Source: Stenotrophomonas sp. NA06056 (GTDB taxonomy: Bacteria > Pseudomonadota > Gammaproteobacteria > Xanthomonadales > Xanthomonadaceae). Taken from it: a stretch of 64,000 nucleotides of DNA. Position 1 is the stretch's first letter. Each line of letters starts with the position of its first letter. Of the stretch, positions 16,793 to 27,373 are shown piece by piece. The position numbers and the translations under genes were made by a program. A model generated the notes under the pieces. That model saw only the letters and a program-made list of their open reading frames with translations. It did no database searches and was not told where the DNA came from. The stretch spans positions 744,001 to 808,000 of the forward strand of contig NZ_CP054931.1 of the NCBI RefSeq assembly GCF_013364355.1. Direction: 5' to 3'.

Positions 16793-19700
16793 ATGAACAG
16801 AATCTATCGTCGTATCTGGTGCACTGCGCGGCAGTGCTGGATCGTTGCAAGTGAGCTGGCCACGGCACGCGGCAAGCGTGCCGCCTCATCCGGCGCAATC
16901 GTGCTGCCGGTTGTCGCATCGACCTTGATGGCATTCTCCGCGGCGGCCGAAAACATGCCCGTCGAAGAGGATGAGAGTGCCGAGGTGGCGGCGTATCTTT
17001 CCCCGAAAGGATTCAATAGCTTCGGCGCGATTCCGTTCGGAATTGGGGTGCGAAGGGATGACGCAATGGGAATTGCGGCTGCGCCGATCTACACGCAGGT
17101 GGCACTGACATCAGACTACTCCTACAGGAATTCCACCATCAATGGGGACCTGTTGTTGATGCTGGGATCGCGGTCTTCCATGACCGGGAATCGATCGGTT
17201 GCATACGGCAGCGTCATTACCGCAAATGGCGACAACAACACGGCAATCGGCTATGGCGTGGATATCACGCGAGGCGGCTACGCAACGGGTGTCGGCGCTC
17301 ATGCCATTGCCAGTGGGATTGGAACCACTGCGCTCGGCAACAATGCCAAAGCCTACTCGGAGAACTCCATCGCTATTGGTAGTGGCTCGCGAACGGTGGA
17401 GAGTCACGCAGGGGTCGCGCGGATAGCCATCGGCGGGAATGCCTTTGCAGGTACTGCCGGATACTCGGGTGCGGTGGCCCTCGGCGGGAACGCTCGCGCT
17501 GAGTACAACGGCGTCGCCATTGGCCATCACGCCAAGGCGTTGGCGGTCGGAAGCGTTGCGCTGGGGCTGAATTCGGAGGCAACCGAATCCAACTCGGTAT
17601 CGGTCGGTAGCAGCAGCACGAAGCGCCGGGTCGTCAACGTGGCAGATGCCCGTCTGTCCACCACCAGTACCGATGCAGTAACCGGCAAGCAGCTCCATGC
17701 CACCAACCAGAACGTCACCACCGCGACCAATACGGCCAATGCCGCGAAGACCACTGCCGACCAGGCACTGGTCAACACGCGACTGGTCACCCAGACCTCG
17801 GCCAGCAGCGCCGTACGCGTGGGCGGTGACAACACCGGCACCCAGCTGGATATCCGCAACAGGTCCAACGCCAACCGCAAGCTGACCGGCGTGGCCGACG
17901 CCACCCTCAGCACCACCAGCACTGAAGCGGTCACCGGCAAGCAGCTGCATGCCACCAACACCGCAGTGACCACGGCGCAGACCACCGCCACCGCGGCAAA
18001 GACCGCAGCGGATAACGCACTGGGCCAGGTGACCACCGTGGCCGGTCTGGTCGGGCAGGTCTCCGCCAGCGGCAATGTGCGCTTGGGCGCGCAGAACACC
18101 GGCACCGTGCTGGATGTAGCCAACAAGAATGGTGCTGCCCGCCGCATCAGCAACGTGGCCAATGCCACGCTCAGTGCATCCAGCACCGATGCCGTGACCG
18201 GTCAGCAGCTGCATGCCACCAACACAGCGGTGACCACCGCGCAGACCACCGCAACCGCCGCGAAGACGACCGCAGACAATGCCCTGGGTCAGGTGACCAC
18301 CGTGGCCGGTCTGGTCGGACAGGTTTCTGCCAGCGGCAATGTGCGCCTCGGCGCGCAGAACACCGGCACCGTGCTGGATGTGGCCAACAAGAATGGTGCT
18401 GCCCGCCGTATCAGCAATGTGGCCAATGCCACGCTCAGTGCCTCCAGCACCGATGCCGTGACCGGTCAGCAGCTGCATGCCACCAACACGGCGGTGACCA
18501 CCGCGCAGACCACCGCAACTGCCGCGAAGACGACCGCAGACAATGCCCTGGGTCAGGTGACCACCGTGGCCGGTCTGGTCGGGCAGGTGTCCGCGACCGG
18601 AAATTTACGCTTGGGTGCGCAGAACACCGGCACCGTGCTGGATGTAGCCAACAAGAATGGTGCTGCCCGCCGCATCAGCAATGTGGCCAACGCCACGCTC
18701 AGTGCCTCCAGCACCGAGGCCGTGACCGGTCAGCAGCTGCATGCCACCAACACGGCGGTGACCACCGCGCAGTCCACTGCAACTGCCGCGAAGACGGCGG
18801 CGGACAGCGCCATCAGCCAGGTAGGTACCGTGGCCGGTCTGGTCGGGCAGGTGTCGGCCAGCGGCCAGGTTCGCCTGGGCGCCGAGAACACCGGCACCGT
18901 ACTGGACGTGTCCAACAAGAACGGCGCGCGCCGCCGCATCCAGAACATCGCCAACGGCATCCTGGGCGCATCGAGCACCGATGCGGTGACCGGTCAGCAG
19001 CTGTTTGCCACCAACGAGCGCGTAGGCTCGGCAGAGACGCGGAACGAGGCCCAGGATCTGCAGTTGGTGGATCATGCTGATCGTCTGGCTGATCATCGCG
19101 TGGATCTGGACCGCTTGCGCGCCGACTTCGATGGCTTCGAACCGGATCTGGAAGGTGTGGTGAAGTTCAACGCCGAGCGGACCTTGGTGGATCTCGAGGG
19201 GGCCGTGGTGAAGGGAGTTGGACCTGGGGATATCAGCTCGGCTGCCAGTACGGATGCGGTGAACGGTGGGCAGTTGTTTGCCACCAATGCCCGGATCGAG
19301 CAGATGGAGCAGGGTAGTCGCTTCCTGCAGGTTGGCTACGACGAGTTCAGTGAGGATGCGTCGGCTGGGTGGTTGGGTGTCGCCATCGGGGATTCCGCAG
19401 AGTCGTCACCGACTGGTGAAGGTGGCACCGCTGTGGGCAGTTTCTCGAAAGCGCTTGGTGTTAACTCGGTTGCGTTGGGGCGGGCTTCGTGGGTGGTAGA
19501 AGAGGCAACCGAGGGTTTCGCGCTAGGTTCTAGCTCGCACGTTCAGGCTAGTGGGGGCGTTGCCTTGGGAGCTCGTGCAGTTGTTGGCGCTGACGCAGAA
19601 GGTGCTGTAGCCCTTGGGTATGGGGCAATCGCTGACGAGGCGAATACGGTTTCTGTTGGGACAAAGGGGCGGCAACGCCGGATCGTAAATGTGGGTCGAG

Positions 19701-21580
19701 GCCACGCTGAGAATGACGTAGTTGCAGTTGCACAACTCAGGGAGTCTCTGGCAACCCTTGGAGGTGGTGCCGGCCTCGATGCCAGTGGCAACATCATCGC
19801 GCCCACCTACGCGATTCAGGGGAGCAACCACAACACCGTCGGCGATGCGCTGACCGCGCTGGATGGTGCGGTGGTTGTGACCGATGCGCGGGTCGGCTCG
19901 CTGGAAGGCAAGCTGCGCTCGGCATTCCAGGACACCGGGATCCGCGCTGATGGTTTGAACCAACTCACGCTGTCCGGCGCACAGGGTGCGGTGCTGACCA
20001 ATCTGGCTGATGGTCGAATCGCAGCGGGCAGTCGCGATGCAGTGACGGGTAGCCAGTTGCACGATGCCAAGCAGGAGATCGCCCGCAATCGCAGCGATCT
20101 GGATGCGCTGCGCGACTCTCAGGTGACGGGTAACGATCTTGCACGCTTGTCTGCGGCTGAGACAGGGAGCGTAATTGACTTCGGCGGCGCGACACTGACC
20201 GGCGTAGCGGATGGCGAGCTGTCCGCAGGAAGCAAGGATGTTGTGAATGGCCGGCAGCTGTACGCCACCAACCAGCGCATGGATGGCCTTGAGCAGGGAA
20301 GCCGCTTCATGAAGGTCGGCTATGACGATCTGAGCATTGATGCATCGGCGGGCTGGCTGGGTGTGGCTATCGGCGATTCCGCGGAATCTTCCCCGACTGG
20401 CGAAGGTGGCACTGCTGTGGGGAGTTTCTCCAAGGCGTTTGGAACGAATTCAGTGGCATTGGGGCGTGCGGCCTATGTCACTGCGACGGCGATGGATGGC
20501 TTTGCTTTGGGTGCTAGTTCGCATGTTCAGGCTAACGGAGGCATCGCACTTGGTGGCAGGTCTGTGGTGGAAGCGGGTGCGGCGGGAGCCGTTGCGCTGG
20601 GTCACGCTTCCATTGCGGATGAAGCCAATACTGTTTCCATAGGCACCAAAGGACGGCAGCGCCGCATCGTAAACGTAGCCAACGGCCGCAACGCCCAGGA
20701 TGCCACCACCGTCGCCCAACTCAACGCCACCCTCGCCACCCTAGGCGGCGGCGCTCACATCGACAGCAACGGCAACATCATCGGCCCGCACTTCACCGTC
20801 CAGGGCCAGCAGCAGTCCACGCTCAACGATGCACTGCAGTCGCTTGATGGCGCTGTCACCAGCCAGGGCTCGCGCGTGGACAAGGTGGAAACCCAGCTCC
20901 GCTCCGTCTTCCAGGACACCACCACCCGCAGCGACGGTCTGAACCAGCTCACCCTGGCCGGTGCACAGGGCATGGTCATCTCCAACGTGGCCAACGGCCG
21001 GGTGGCTGCCGGTAGCCGCGACGCCGTCAACGGCGGCCAGCTGCACGACGTGCAGCAGCAGCTCAACGGCCGCATGGACGGGCTGGAGCAGCGCATCGAC
21101 GGCCAGCCGCAGGCACGCGTTGCCGCCAACGCCGCCGGTGCACCCGAGGCCCCCACGCCGCCGGCCGAAACGCCGACCGTGGTTGATGCCGGCAAGGCCC
21201 CCAACGCCACGCCGGAAACCCCGAAGGAGCCGACCCCGCAGGTCGACACCGCCGATCTGGAAAAGATGCTCGCCCGCGCCAACGAGTACAGCGATGGCAT
21301 CTCGCGCGAGGTGGATCGTCGCCTGGACAAGATGGACAAGCGCTTCAACCGCATGGCGGCGATGAGCAGCGCGCAGAGTGCGATGGCCATGAACACCGCC
21401 GGCCTGAGCACCTACAACCGCCTGGGTGCGGGCGTGGGCTACAGCGATGGCGAATCGGCCATGGCGGTGGGCTACCAGCGCGTGCTCAACGAAAAGGGCT
21501 CTGCCACCTTCAGCCTAAATGGCGCGTTCACCAACAGTGGCGAACGCACCGTGGGCGTGGGTGTGGGCATCGGCTGGTAA
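16793..21580 (+). CDS. Trimeric autotransporter adhesin (YadA/Hia type)
   Basis: 1595 residues. The N-terminus MNRIYRRIWCTARQCWIVAS is an extended signal peptide region (ESPR) followed by a hydrophobic core ending near AAA-E. Residues ~70-270 are YadA-head repeats (many [ST]-V-A-[IL]-G patterns). From ~275 to 740 come trimeric neck modules (DAVTGKQLHATN) joined to 88-residue repeats. Two long copies of a head segment start at about residues 838 and 1167 (GSRFLQVGYDE and GSRFMKVGYDD). A Pro/Ala-rich stretch, a coiled coil (~1480-1520) and a C-terminal YadA anchor (YNRLGAGVGYSDGESAMAVG ... GVGVGIGW) finish it. The anchor forms the 12-strand trimeric barrel in the outer membrane. It probably mediates adhesion or biofilm formation; the ligand is unknown. 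Confidence 0.95.
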   Translation: MNRIYRRIWCTARQCWIVASELATARGKRAASSGAIVLPVVASTLMAFSAAAENMPVEEDESAEVAAYLSPKGFNSFGAIPFGIGVRRDDAMGIAAAPIYTQVALTSDYSYRNSTINGDLLLMLGSRSSMTGNRSVAYGSVITANGDNNTAIGYGVDITRGGYATGVGAHAIASGIGTTALGNNAKAYSENSIAIGSGSRTVESHAGVARIAIGGNAFAGTAGYSGAVALGGNARAEYNGVAIGHHAKALAVGSVALGLNSEATESNSVSVGSSSTKRRVVNVADARLSTTSTDAVTGKQLHATNQNVTTATNTANAAKTTADQALVNTRLVTQTSASSAVRVGGDNTGTQLDIRNRSNANRKLTGVADATLSTTSTEAVTGKQLHATNTAVTTAQTTATAAKTAADNALGQVTTVAGLVGQVSASGNVRLGAQNTGTVLDVANKNGAARRISNVANATLSASSTDAVTGQQLHATNTAVTTAQTTATAAKTTADNALGQVTTVAGLVGQVSASGNVRLGAQNTGTVLDVANKNGAARRISNVANATLSASSTDAVTGQQLHATNTAVTTAQTTATAAKTTADNALGQVTTVAGLVGQVSATGNLRLGAQNTGTVLDVANKNGAARRISNVANATLSASSTEAVTGQQLHATNTAVTTAQSTATAAKTAADSAISQVGTVAGLVGQVSASGQVRLGAENTGTVLDVSNKNGARRRIQNIANGILGASSTDAVTGQQLFATNERVGSAETRNEAQDLQLVDHADRLADHRVDLDRLRADFDGFEPDLEGVVKFNAERTLVDLEGAVVKGVGPGDISSAASTDAVNGGQLFATNARIEQMEQGSRFLQVGYDEFSEDASAGWLGVAIGDSAESSPTGEGGTAVGSFSKALGVNSVALGRASWVVEEATEGFALGSSSHVQASGGVALGARAVVGADAEGAVALGYGAIADEANTVSVGTKGRQRRIVNVGRGHAENDVVAVAQLRESLATLGGGAGLDASGNIIAPTYAIQGSNHNTVGDALTALDGAVVVTDARVGSLEGKLRSAFQDTGIRADGLNQLTLSGAQGAVLTNLADGRIAAGSRDAVTGSQLHDAKQEIARNRSDLDALRDSQVTGNDLARLSAAETGSVIDFGGATLTGVADGELSAGSKDVVNGRQLYATNQRMDGLEQGSRFMKVGYDDLSIDASAGWLGVAIGDSAESSPTGEGGTAVGSFSKAFGTNSVALGRAAYVTATAMDGFALGASSHVQANGGIALGGRSVVEAGAAGAVALGHASIADEANTVSIGTKGRQRRIVNVANGRNAQDATTVAQLNATLATLGGGAHIDSNGNIIGPHFTVQGQQQSTLNDALQSLDGAVTSQGSRVDKVETQLRSVFQDTTTRSDGLNQLTLAGAQGMVISNVANGRVAAGSRDAVNGGQLHDVQQQLNGRMDGLEQRIDGQPQARVAANAAGAPEAPTPPAETPTVVDAGKAPNATPETPKEPTPQVDTADLEKMLARANEYSDGISREVDRRLDKMDKRFNRMAAMSSAQSAMAMNTAGLSTYNRLGAGVGYSDGESAMAVGYQRVLNEKGSATFSLNGAFTNSGERTVGVGVGIGW
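17877..18996 (+). repeat. 264-bp tandem repeats in the adhesin stalk
   Basis: Repeat boundaries fall at 17877, 18141, 18405, 18669 and 18933, exactly 264 bp (88 codons) apart. The units at 18141 and 18405 are nearly identical at DNA level; the first and last units are more diverged. Confidence 0.9.
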
Positions 21581-21588
21581 GCCATGAC

Positions 21589-21630
21589 GCCCCGGCGTGG
21601 TGCGCGTAACGAGCCCCGCCGCGCCGGGGC
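21589..21630. terminator. Inverted repeat after the adhesin gene
   Basis: GCCCCGGCG (21589-21597) pairs with CGCCGGGGC (21622-21630); long loop, no T-run. It could be a weak terminator between the adhesin and the next gene. Confidence 0.4.
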
Positions 21631-21649
21631 CATTGCAGAGGAAATTGCG

Positions 21650-22387
21650 ATGTACAACTTCATGAGCCGCTTCATGACCTACCGGCGCTACTACGTCTGG
21701 CGCGCCCGCATCCGCTACGTCACCCACGACATGGATACGTGGACGCTGGCGTGCCTGGTGCTGATGATCTGCATGGGGCTGATGGTGTGGGGATTCTGGC
21801 GCGTGTTGAACGTGCCGCAGCCGCGTATCCATCCGCAGGCCGCTGCCGTGCGGGTGGAGGTGCTGACCGACGAAGCGATCCATCGCATCGTGCTGGTGCG
21901 CCACGGCGGCACGACGCCGGGTGATCCCTTCTACAGTGCTGCCGAGATCCGCGGCAGCACCCAGCGCACGCTGCGGGTCCGGCAGACGTTGCAGGACCCG
22001 GTGGCATTGAAGCTGCAGGCGGACATGTACGCCGACGTCGCCGACTACATCAACGCTACGGGTACCTGCATGCCGTTTCCCTGCCGCCGCGTGAGCATGC
22101 GCATCGAACAGCTGCAGCGGTCGGGCCGTGAAAGTGCCGTACGCAACAAAGCTCTGGCCGAGATTCTGCAGGTGCCGTGGTATCTGGTGCCGAACCTTGA
22201 TGGCGAACGCATGCGGGTGCGCAGTGGTTGGTCGGATGATTTCCAGGATGTGTACTCGCACACCTGGCACCTGCACGACATGCAGAAGATGCATGCGCGC
22301 ATGATGGCCGAATATCCCCACCGTGCCGCGGTGCCGTGGCTTGCGCGATTGGCAAGCCCGTCCGAAGAAAAGTTGATCTTCCGCTAG
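21650..22387 (+). CDS. Membrane-anchored protein of unknown function next to the adhesin
   Basis: 245 residues, not recognised. The N-terminus is strongly basic (MYNFMSRFMTYRRYYVWRAR), followed by one membrane span at about residues 36-58 (WTLACLVLMICMGLMVWGFW). The remainder would be periplasmic (or cytoplasmic) with a CMPFPCRR motif that could form a disulfide, and a C-terminal region rich in His and Met (HTWHLHDMQKMHARMMAEYP). AGAGGA lies upstream of the chosen ATG; the longer frame from 21584 lies inside the inverted repeat. It directly follows the adhesin gene on the same strand, so a role in adhesin export or display is possible but unproven. Confidence 0.75.
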   Translation: MYNFMSRFMTYRRYYVWRARIRYVTHDMDTWTLACLVLMICMGLMVWGFWRVLNVPQPRIHPQAAAVRVEVLTDEAIHRIVLVRHGGTTPGDPFYSAAEIRGSTQRTLRVRQTLQDPVALKLQADMYADVADYINATGTCMPFPCRRVSMRIEQLQRSGRESAVRNKALAEILQVPWYLVPNLDGERMRVRSGWSDDFQDVYSHTWHLHDMQKMHARMMAEYPHRAAVPWLARLASPSEEKLIFR

Positions 22388-22394
22388 CGCTGGT

Positions 22395-22738
22395 CTTCCA
22401 GTAGAGCCGAGCCATGCTCGGTTGCTTTCTGTTCCAGCATCCGCGGGGCCTGAAGCATAGTGCGGACCAAGGTCCGCACCCACCAAAGACAGATGGCTAC
22501 CCATGACTTCCAGTAGAGCCGAGCCATGCTCGGCTGCTTTCTGTTCCAGCATCCGCGGGGTCTGAAGCATAGTGCGGACCAAGGTCCGCACCCAACAAAG
22601 ACAGATCGCTACCCATGACTTCCAGTAGAGCCGAGCCATGCTCGGCTGCTTTCTGTTCCAGTATCCGCGGGGCCTGAAGCATAGTGCGGACCAAGGTCCG
22701 CACCCACCAGAGGCTGGTCGCTACCTGCCAGAGGCGGA
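22395..22738. repeat. 112-bp tandem repeat (about 3 units) of paired SMAG elements
   Basis: Units begin at 22395, 22507 and 22619, exactly 112 bp apart. Each holds a forward SMAG (GTAG at 22401, 22513, 22625; arms AGCCGAGC/GCTCGGCT) and a second palindrome GTGCGGACC-AA-GGTCCGCAC (22460, 22572, 22684) in the opposite orientation, with GTGG in place of GTAG. This fills the gap between convergent genes. I see no other feature in it. Confidence 0.9.
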
Positions 22739-22744
22739 TCGCTG

Positions 22745-23389
22745 TTACGCGCCGATGTAGGCGGTGATCTCCGTCTCGGCCAGCAACTGCCGCAACTGCG
22801 CGGCCGACGCCCGGCGCATGGGTTTCTCATCCACCGGCGACAGCGGCGCCTGACGCAGGGCGTCGTAGGGCAGTACCGCCAGGTCGAAGGTCAGTTCTTC
22901 GGCGCTGAACACCCACACCGGCACATCCAGGCTGCGCTCGCGGTCCATCCGCAGGCGCCGCGTACGCGATTCGGCGGGGATGCGATGCTCATCCAGGAAG
23001 CGATGTACGGCTTCGGGGTCGTCACTGTGCAGGTGCAGCTGCACGGGGCTGTTGGCATCCGCAGTGCCCTCGAGCACCGGCCCGGCCAGGCGCGGCGAGA
23101 ACCCGTGCAGGAACTCCAGCGCACGCAGGGCGGATTCGCGTCGTCGCTGCAGTTCGCTGCCGTGCTGCGGGCCAGAGAACAGCCGCTGGTACTCGCGCAG
23201 GGCCTGTTCGATCTCGACGTTGCGGGGCAGCGAGGCATCGTCGTGGATGCCAAGACGACTGGCGGCCTTGAGCTTGGCCTGGTGGAAGTCGCGGATTCCG
23301 CCTTCGGCCATCAGCCGGGCGGCTTCGTGGGCGAGGCGATGACGCCGTTCGCGGGTCTGGCTGGCAGCATGCTGGTGAGCGCGGTGCAT
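22745..23389 (-). CDS. Conserved-looking hypothetical protein, 214 aa
   Basis: Function not recognised. I chose the ATG at 23389 (MHRAHQHAASQTRERRHRLA), with GGGAG upstream, over the longer frame to 23434. The N-terminal ~85 residues are basic and helical and end with an Asp/Arg-rich segment (ASRLGIHDDASLPRNVEIEQ). Residues 85-214 look like a small alpha/beta domain (VQLHLHSDDPEAVHRFLDEH, LDVPVWVFSAEELTFDLAVL), possibly a minimal nucleotidyltransferase-like fold, but without a motif I can assign. No signal peptide. It is monocistronic between two blocks of SMAG repeats. Confidence 0.75.
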   Translation of the reverse strand: MHRAHQHAASQTRERRHRLAHEAARLMAEGGIRDFHQAKLKAASRLGIHDDASLPRNVEIEQALREYQRLFSGPQHGSELQRRRESALRALEFLHGFSPRLAGPVLEGTADANSPVQLHLHSDDPEAVHRFLDEHRIPAESRTRRLRMDRERSLDVPVWVFSAEELTFDLAVLPYDALRQAPLSPVDEKPMRRASAAQLRQLLAETEITAYIGA

Positions 23390-23512
23390 GCGATGACTCC
23401 CTGTTGCGACCTGGCTACAGACTAGCGCAGGCATGTGACATCTGCGTGGGTATTCAACGGAGGTGTCAACGAGGGTTGGCGTTTACCCGAGCAGGAGGGT
23501 GCCGTTGATGCT

Positions 23513-23579
23513 GTAGAGCCGAGCCTATGCTCGGCTCAGGGGCGTCGGGTAAAGCAGCCGAGCATGGGCTCGGCTCTAC
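23513..23579. repeat. SMAG dimer: forward 23513-23536, reverse 23556-23579
   Basis: Two AGCCGAGC-type copies face each other, giving GTAG...CTAC boundaries. The copies are complementary over most of their length. Confidence 0.85.
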
Positions 23580-23601
23580 AACGGCGGCGCCAATCAGCGC
23601 A

Positions 23602-23653
23602 GTGCCGGGCCATGCCCGGCGGATGCCTGGGTGCCAACCAACGGTTGGCACCC
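23602..23653. repeat. Two SMAG-like palindromes without GTAG
   Basis: 23602-23620 has arms GCCGGGC/GCCCGGC; 23629-23653 has arms GGGTGCCAACC/GGTTGGCACCC. Both are near the 3' end of the penicillin-binding protein gene and could act as its terminator. Confidence 0.6.
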
Positions 23654-23668
23654 ACCGAACCTGCACCT

Positions 23669-26095
23669 TTAGAAGATATCGAACGCGGCCGCGTCGGCCT
23701 GCGGGGTGCTCTGCAGGTTGAGGTCGTAGTCGGTCAGGCGGTCCATGTCTTCCACCTTCACCCACTCCACCGCGCCGTTGAGCGTGGCCTGGACCATGCC
23801 GCTCGGCGGTTCGTTCTGGGCGATCGGGGTGTCCTTCAGCGCGGTGCGCATGTAGTCGATCCAGATCGGCAGGGCGGCCTTGCCACCGTATTCGCGGTAG
23901 CCCAGCGAGCGGAAGTCATCGCGGCCCACCCAGACGGTGGTCACGTACGGGCCGCCGAAGCCGGAGAACCAGGCATCGCGGTGGTCGTTGGTGGAGCCGG
24001 TCTTGCCGCCCACGTCCTCGCGGCCGAGCACCTTGGCCTGTGCGCCGGTGCCGCGCTGGACCACGTCGCGCATCATCGACACCAGCTGGTACGCGGTGCG
24101 GGCGTCGATCGCGCGCGGTGCGGTACGTGCATCCGGGTTGACCGGTGCTGCCGGGGTTTCGGTCTTGGCTTCAGCCTTGGCCATAGCGGCCGGGTCCACC
24201 TTCGGCGCCGGAGCGCCGAAGTTGAAGCCGTCCACCACCTGGTTCACCGGCTGGTCGCTGCTGCCGGCGCAGTCGCGGCAGGCCATCGCCGGGTTCTCCT
24301 TGAACACCAGGTTGCCATCGCGGTCGTTGACCTGGTCGATCAGCCAGGTGTCCACGCGCGAGCCGCCGTTGGCGAACACGGCATAGCCGCGGGCCACCGA
24401 CAGCGGGGTCAGCGAGGCGGTACCCAGCGACATCGACAGGTTCGGCGGCAGCTCGGATTCGGCGAAGCCGAACTGACTGATGTACTTGCGCGCGTAGTCA
24501 ACGCCCATGCCATCCAGCAGGCGCACCGAGACCAGGTTGCGCGACTGCACCAGCGCTTCACGCAGGCGCATCGGGCCGCGGAAGCCGCCGCCGTCGTTCT
24601 GCGGCGCCCAGGTCTTGCCGCGGCGGTCGCGGAACACGACCGGGGCGTCCAGCACGATCGAGGCCGGGTTGTAGCCCTTGTCGAAGGCGGCCGCATAGAC
24701 GAACGGCTTGAAGCTCGAACCCGGCTGGCGACGGGCCTGGGTGGCACGGTTGAACTTGTTGCCGGAGAAGCTGAAGCCGCCTACCAGGGCCTTCAGCGCG
24801 CCACTGTGGGCGTCCAGCGAGACCAGCGCGGACTGGCCGCGCGGCAGCTGGTCCAGCAGCCATTCGCCTTCCTTGGCACCGGCGCGCACGCGCACGATGT
24901 CACCGCGCTGCACCAGCTTGCCGGGAGTCTTGTTGGTCCACTTGGCGGCACCGGCCGGCAGTACGATCTCGGTGCGGTTGGCCAGCACCACCGTGGCGCT
25001 GCCATCGGCACCGGTGCTGGCGACGATCGCCGGCAGCAGGCCGGCCTGGCCGAACATGCCGCGCAGGTGCTCGGCCAGGGCGGCGGCGTCTTCGCCGGCA
25101 CCGACCTGCACCTGCTTCTCCACGCCGTGCCAGCCGTGGCGGTGGTCGTACAGCAGCAGGCCGTCGCGCACCGACAGGTTGGCCGCGGTCTGCAGCGTCG
25201 CGTCGATGGTGGTGGTGACGTGGTAGCCCTTGTTGACGACGTCGCCGCCGAAGCGGGCGATCATTTCCTGGCGCACCAGCTCGGCCACGTAGGGCGCATC
25301 GACCTGCACCGGCGGCTCATGCGCGGTGGCATGCATCGGCACGGCCTTGGCCGCGTCGGCCTCAGCCTGGCTGACGAACTTCAGGTCGGCCATGCGCTGC
25401 AGCACGTAGTTGTCACGGCGCTGGCGGGCGCGCTCCGGGTTGGAGATCGGGTTGCCCGACGACGGGAACTTGGGGATGCCGGCCAGCGAGGCCATCTCGT
25501 CCAGGTCCAGCTCATTCAGCTTCTTGCCGTAGTAGAACTCGGCAGCGGCGGCCACGCCGTAGGCGCGGTTGCCGAAGAAGCTCTTGTTCAGGTACAGCTC
25601 GAAGATCTCGTCCTTGCTCAGCTCGGACTCGATCTTGCGCGCCAGCAGGATCTCGGCCAGCTTGCGGGTATAGCTGTATTCGGAGCTGAGGAAGAACTGG
25701 CGGGCCACCTGCTGGGTGATGGTGGAGCCGCCGGGCACGCGCTTGTCGTTGGTGGTGGCCAGCAGCCACACCGCACGGCCGATGCCCTTGTAGTCCACGC
25801 CGCCATGCTCGTAGAAGCGGGCATCCTCGGTGGCCAGGAACGCCTGCTTCAGCTTCTCCGGCACGTCCTTCATGGTGATGGGGGTACGCCGGGTCTCACC
25901 GAACACCGCCATCAGCTTGCCGTCGGCAGCGTAGACGTACATCGGCTCCTGCATTTCCACGTCGCGCAGGGTCTGCACGTCGGGAAGCTTGGAAGAAACG
26001 GCGTAGTACAGGCCGCCAACGGCGGCCGCTCCGACCAGCGCCAGGACCAGGACAACAAGGAAGATCCAGCGCAGCCAGCGGCGGAGACGGGTCAT
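23669..26095 (-). CDS. mrcA: Penicillin-binding protein 1A (class A, bifunctional)
   Basis: 808 residues. It has an N-terminal cytoplasmic tail and membrane anchor ([20 protein letters not shown], residues ~11-30) and a GT51 glycosyltransferase domain with catalytic Glu90 in [18 protein letters not shown] and [15 protein letters not shown]. An OB-like insert and a transpeptidase domain follow, with the active-site SSFK (Ser460, Lys463), SRN (in [14 protein letters not shown]) and KTG (Lys698, GKTGSTND) boxes. It polymerises and cross-links peptidoglycan in the periplasm and is a beta-lactam target. It is divergent from pilMNOPQ, the arrangement usual in gammaproteobacteria (ponA beside pilM). 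Confidence 0.96.
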   Translation of the reverse strand: MTRLRRWLRWIFLVVLVLALVGAAAVGGLYYAVSSKLPDVQTLRDVEMQEPMYVYAADGKLMAVFGETRRTPITMKDVPEKLKQAFLATEDARFYEHGGVDYKGIGRAVWLLATTNDKRVPGGSTITQQVARQFFLSSEYSYTRKLAEILLARKIESELSKDEIFELYLNKSFFGNRAYGVAAAAEFYYGKKLNELDLDEMASLAGIPKFPSSGNPISNPERARQRRDNYVLQRMADLKFVSQAEADAAKAVPMHATAHEPPVQVDAPYVAELVRQEMIARFGGDVVNKGYHVTTTIDATLQTAANLSVRDGLLLYDHRHGWHGVEKQVQVGAGEDAAALAEHLRGMFGQAGLLPAIVASTGADGSATVVLANRTEIVLPAGAAKWTNKTPGKLVQRGDIVRVRAGAKEGEWLLDQLPRGQSALVSLDAHSGALKALVGGFSFSGNKFNRATQARRQPGSSFKPFVYAAAFDKGYNPASIVLDAPVVFRDRRGKTWAPQNDGGGFRGPMRLREALVQSRNLVSVRLLDGMGVDYARKYISQFGFAESELPPNLSMSLGTASLTPLSVARGYAVFANGGSRVDTWLIDQVNDRDGNLVFKENPAMACRDCAGSSDQPVNQVVDGFNFGAPAPKVDPAAMAKAEAKTETPAAPVNPDARTAPRAIDARTAYQLVSMMRDVVQRGTGAQAKVLGREDVGGKTGSTNDHRDAWFSGFGGPYVTTVWVGRDDFRSLGYREYGGKAALPIWIDYMRTALKDTPIAQNEPPSGMVQATLNGAVEWVKVEDMDRLTDYDLNLQSTPQADAAAFDIF

Positions 26096-26194
26096 CGGTG
26101 TCAGATTCCGATTGCGAATTTCGTGGTCGCAGAGTATAGATTACGCAAGGTGGCGGCTGGGGTCGGCACTGGGGAGCGCAAGGGGAACTGCTAG

Positions 26195-27372
<1,178 letters not shown>

Positions 27373-27373
<1 letters not shown>

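Noticed and set aside
22395..22738. Possible CRISPR array
   Set aside because: There are regularly spaced repeats, but the spacers are also identical, the repeats are palindromic SMAG units, and there are no cas genes.
23435..26194. 919-codon plus-strand frame opposite the penicillin-binding protein
   Set aside because: Shadow frame; the minus-strand PBP1A motifs are unambiguous.
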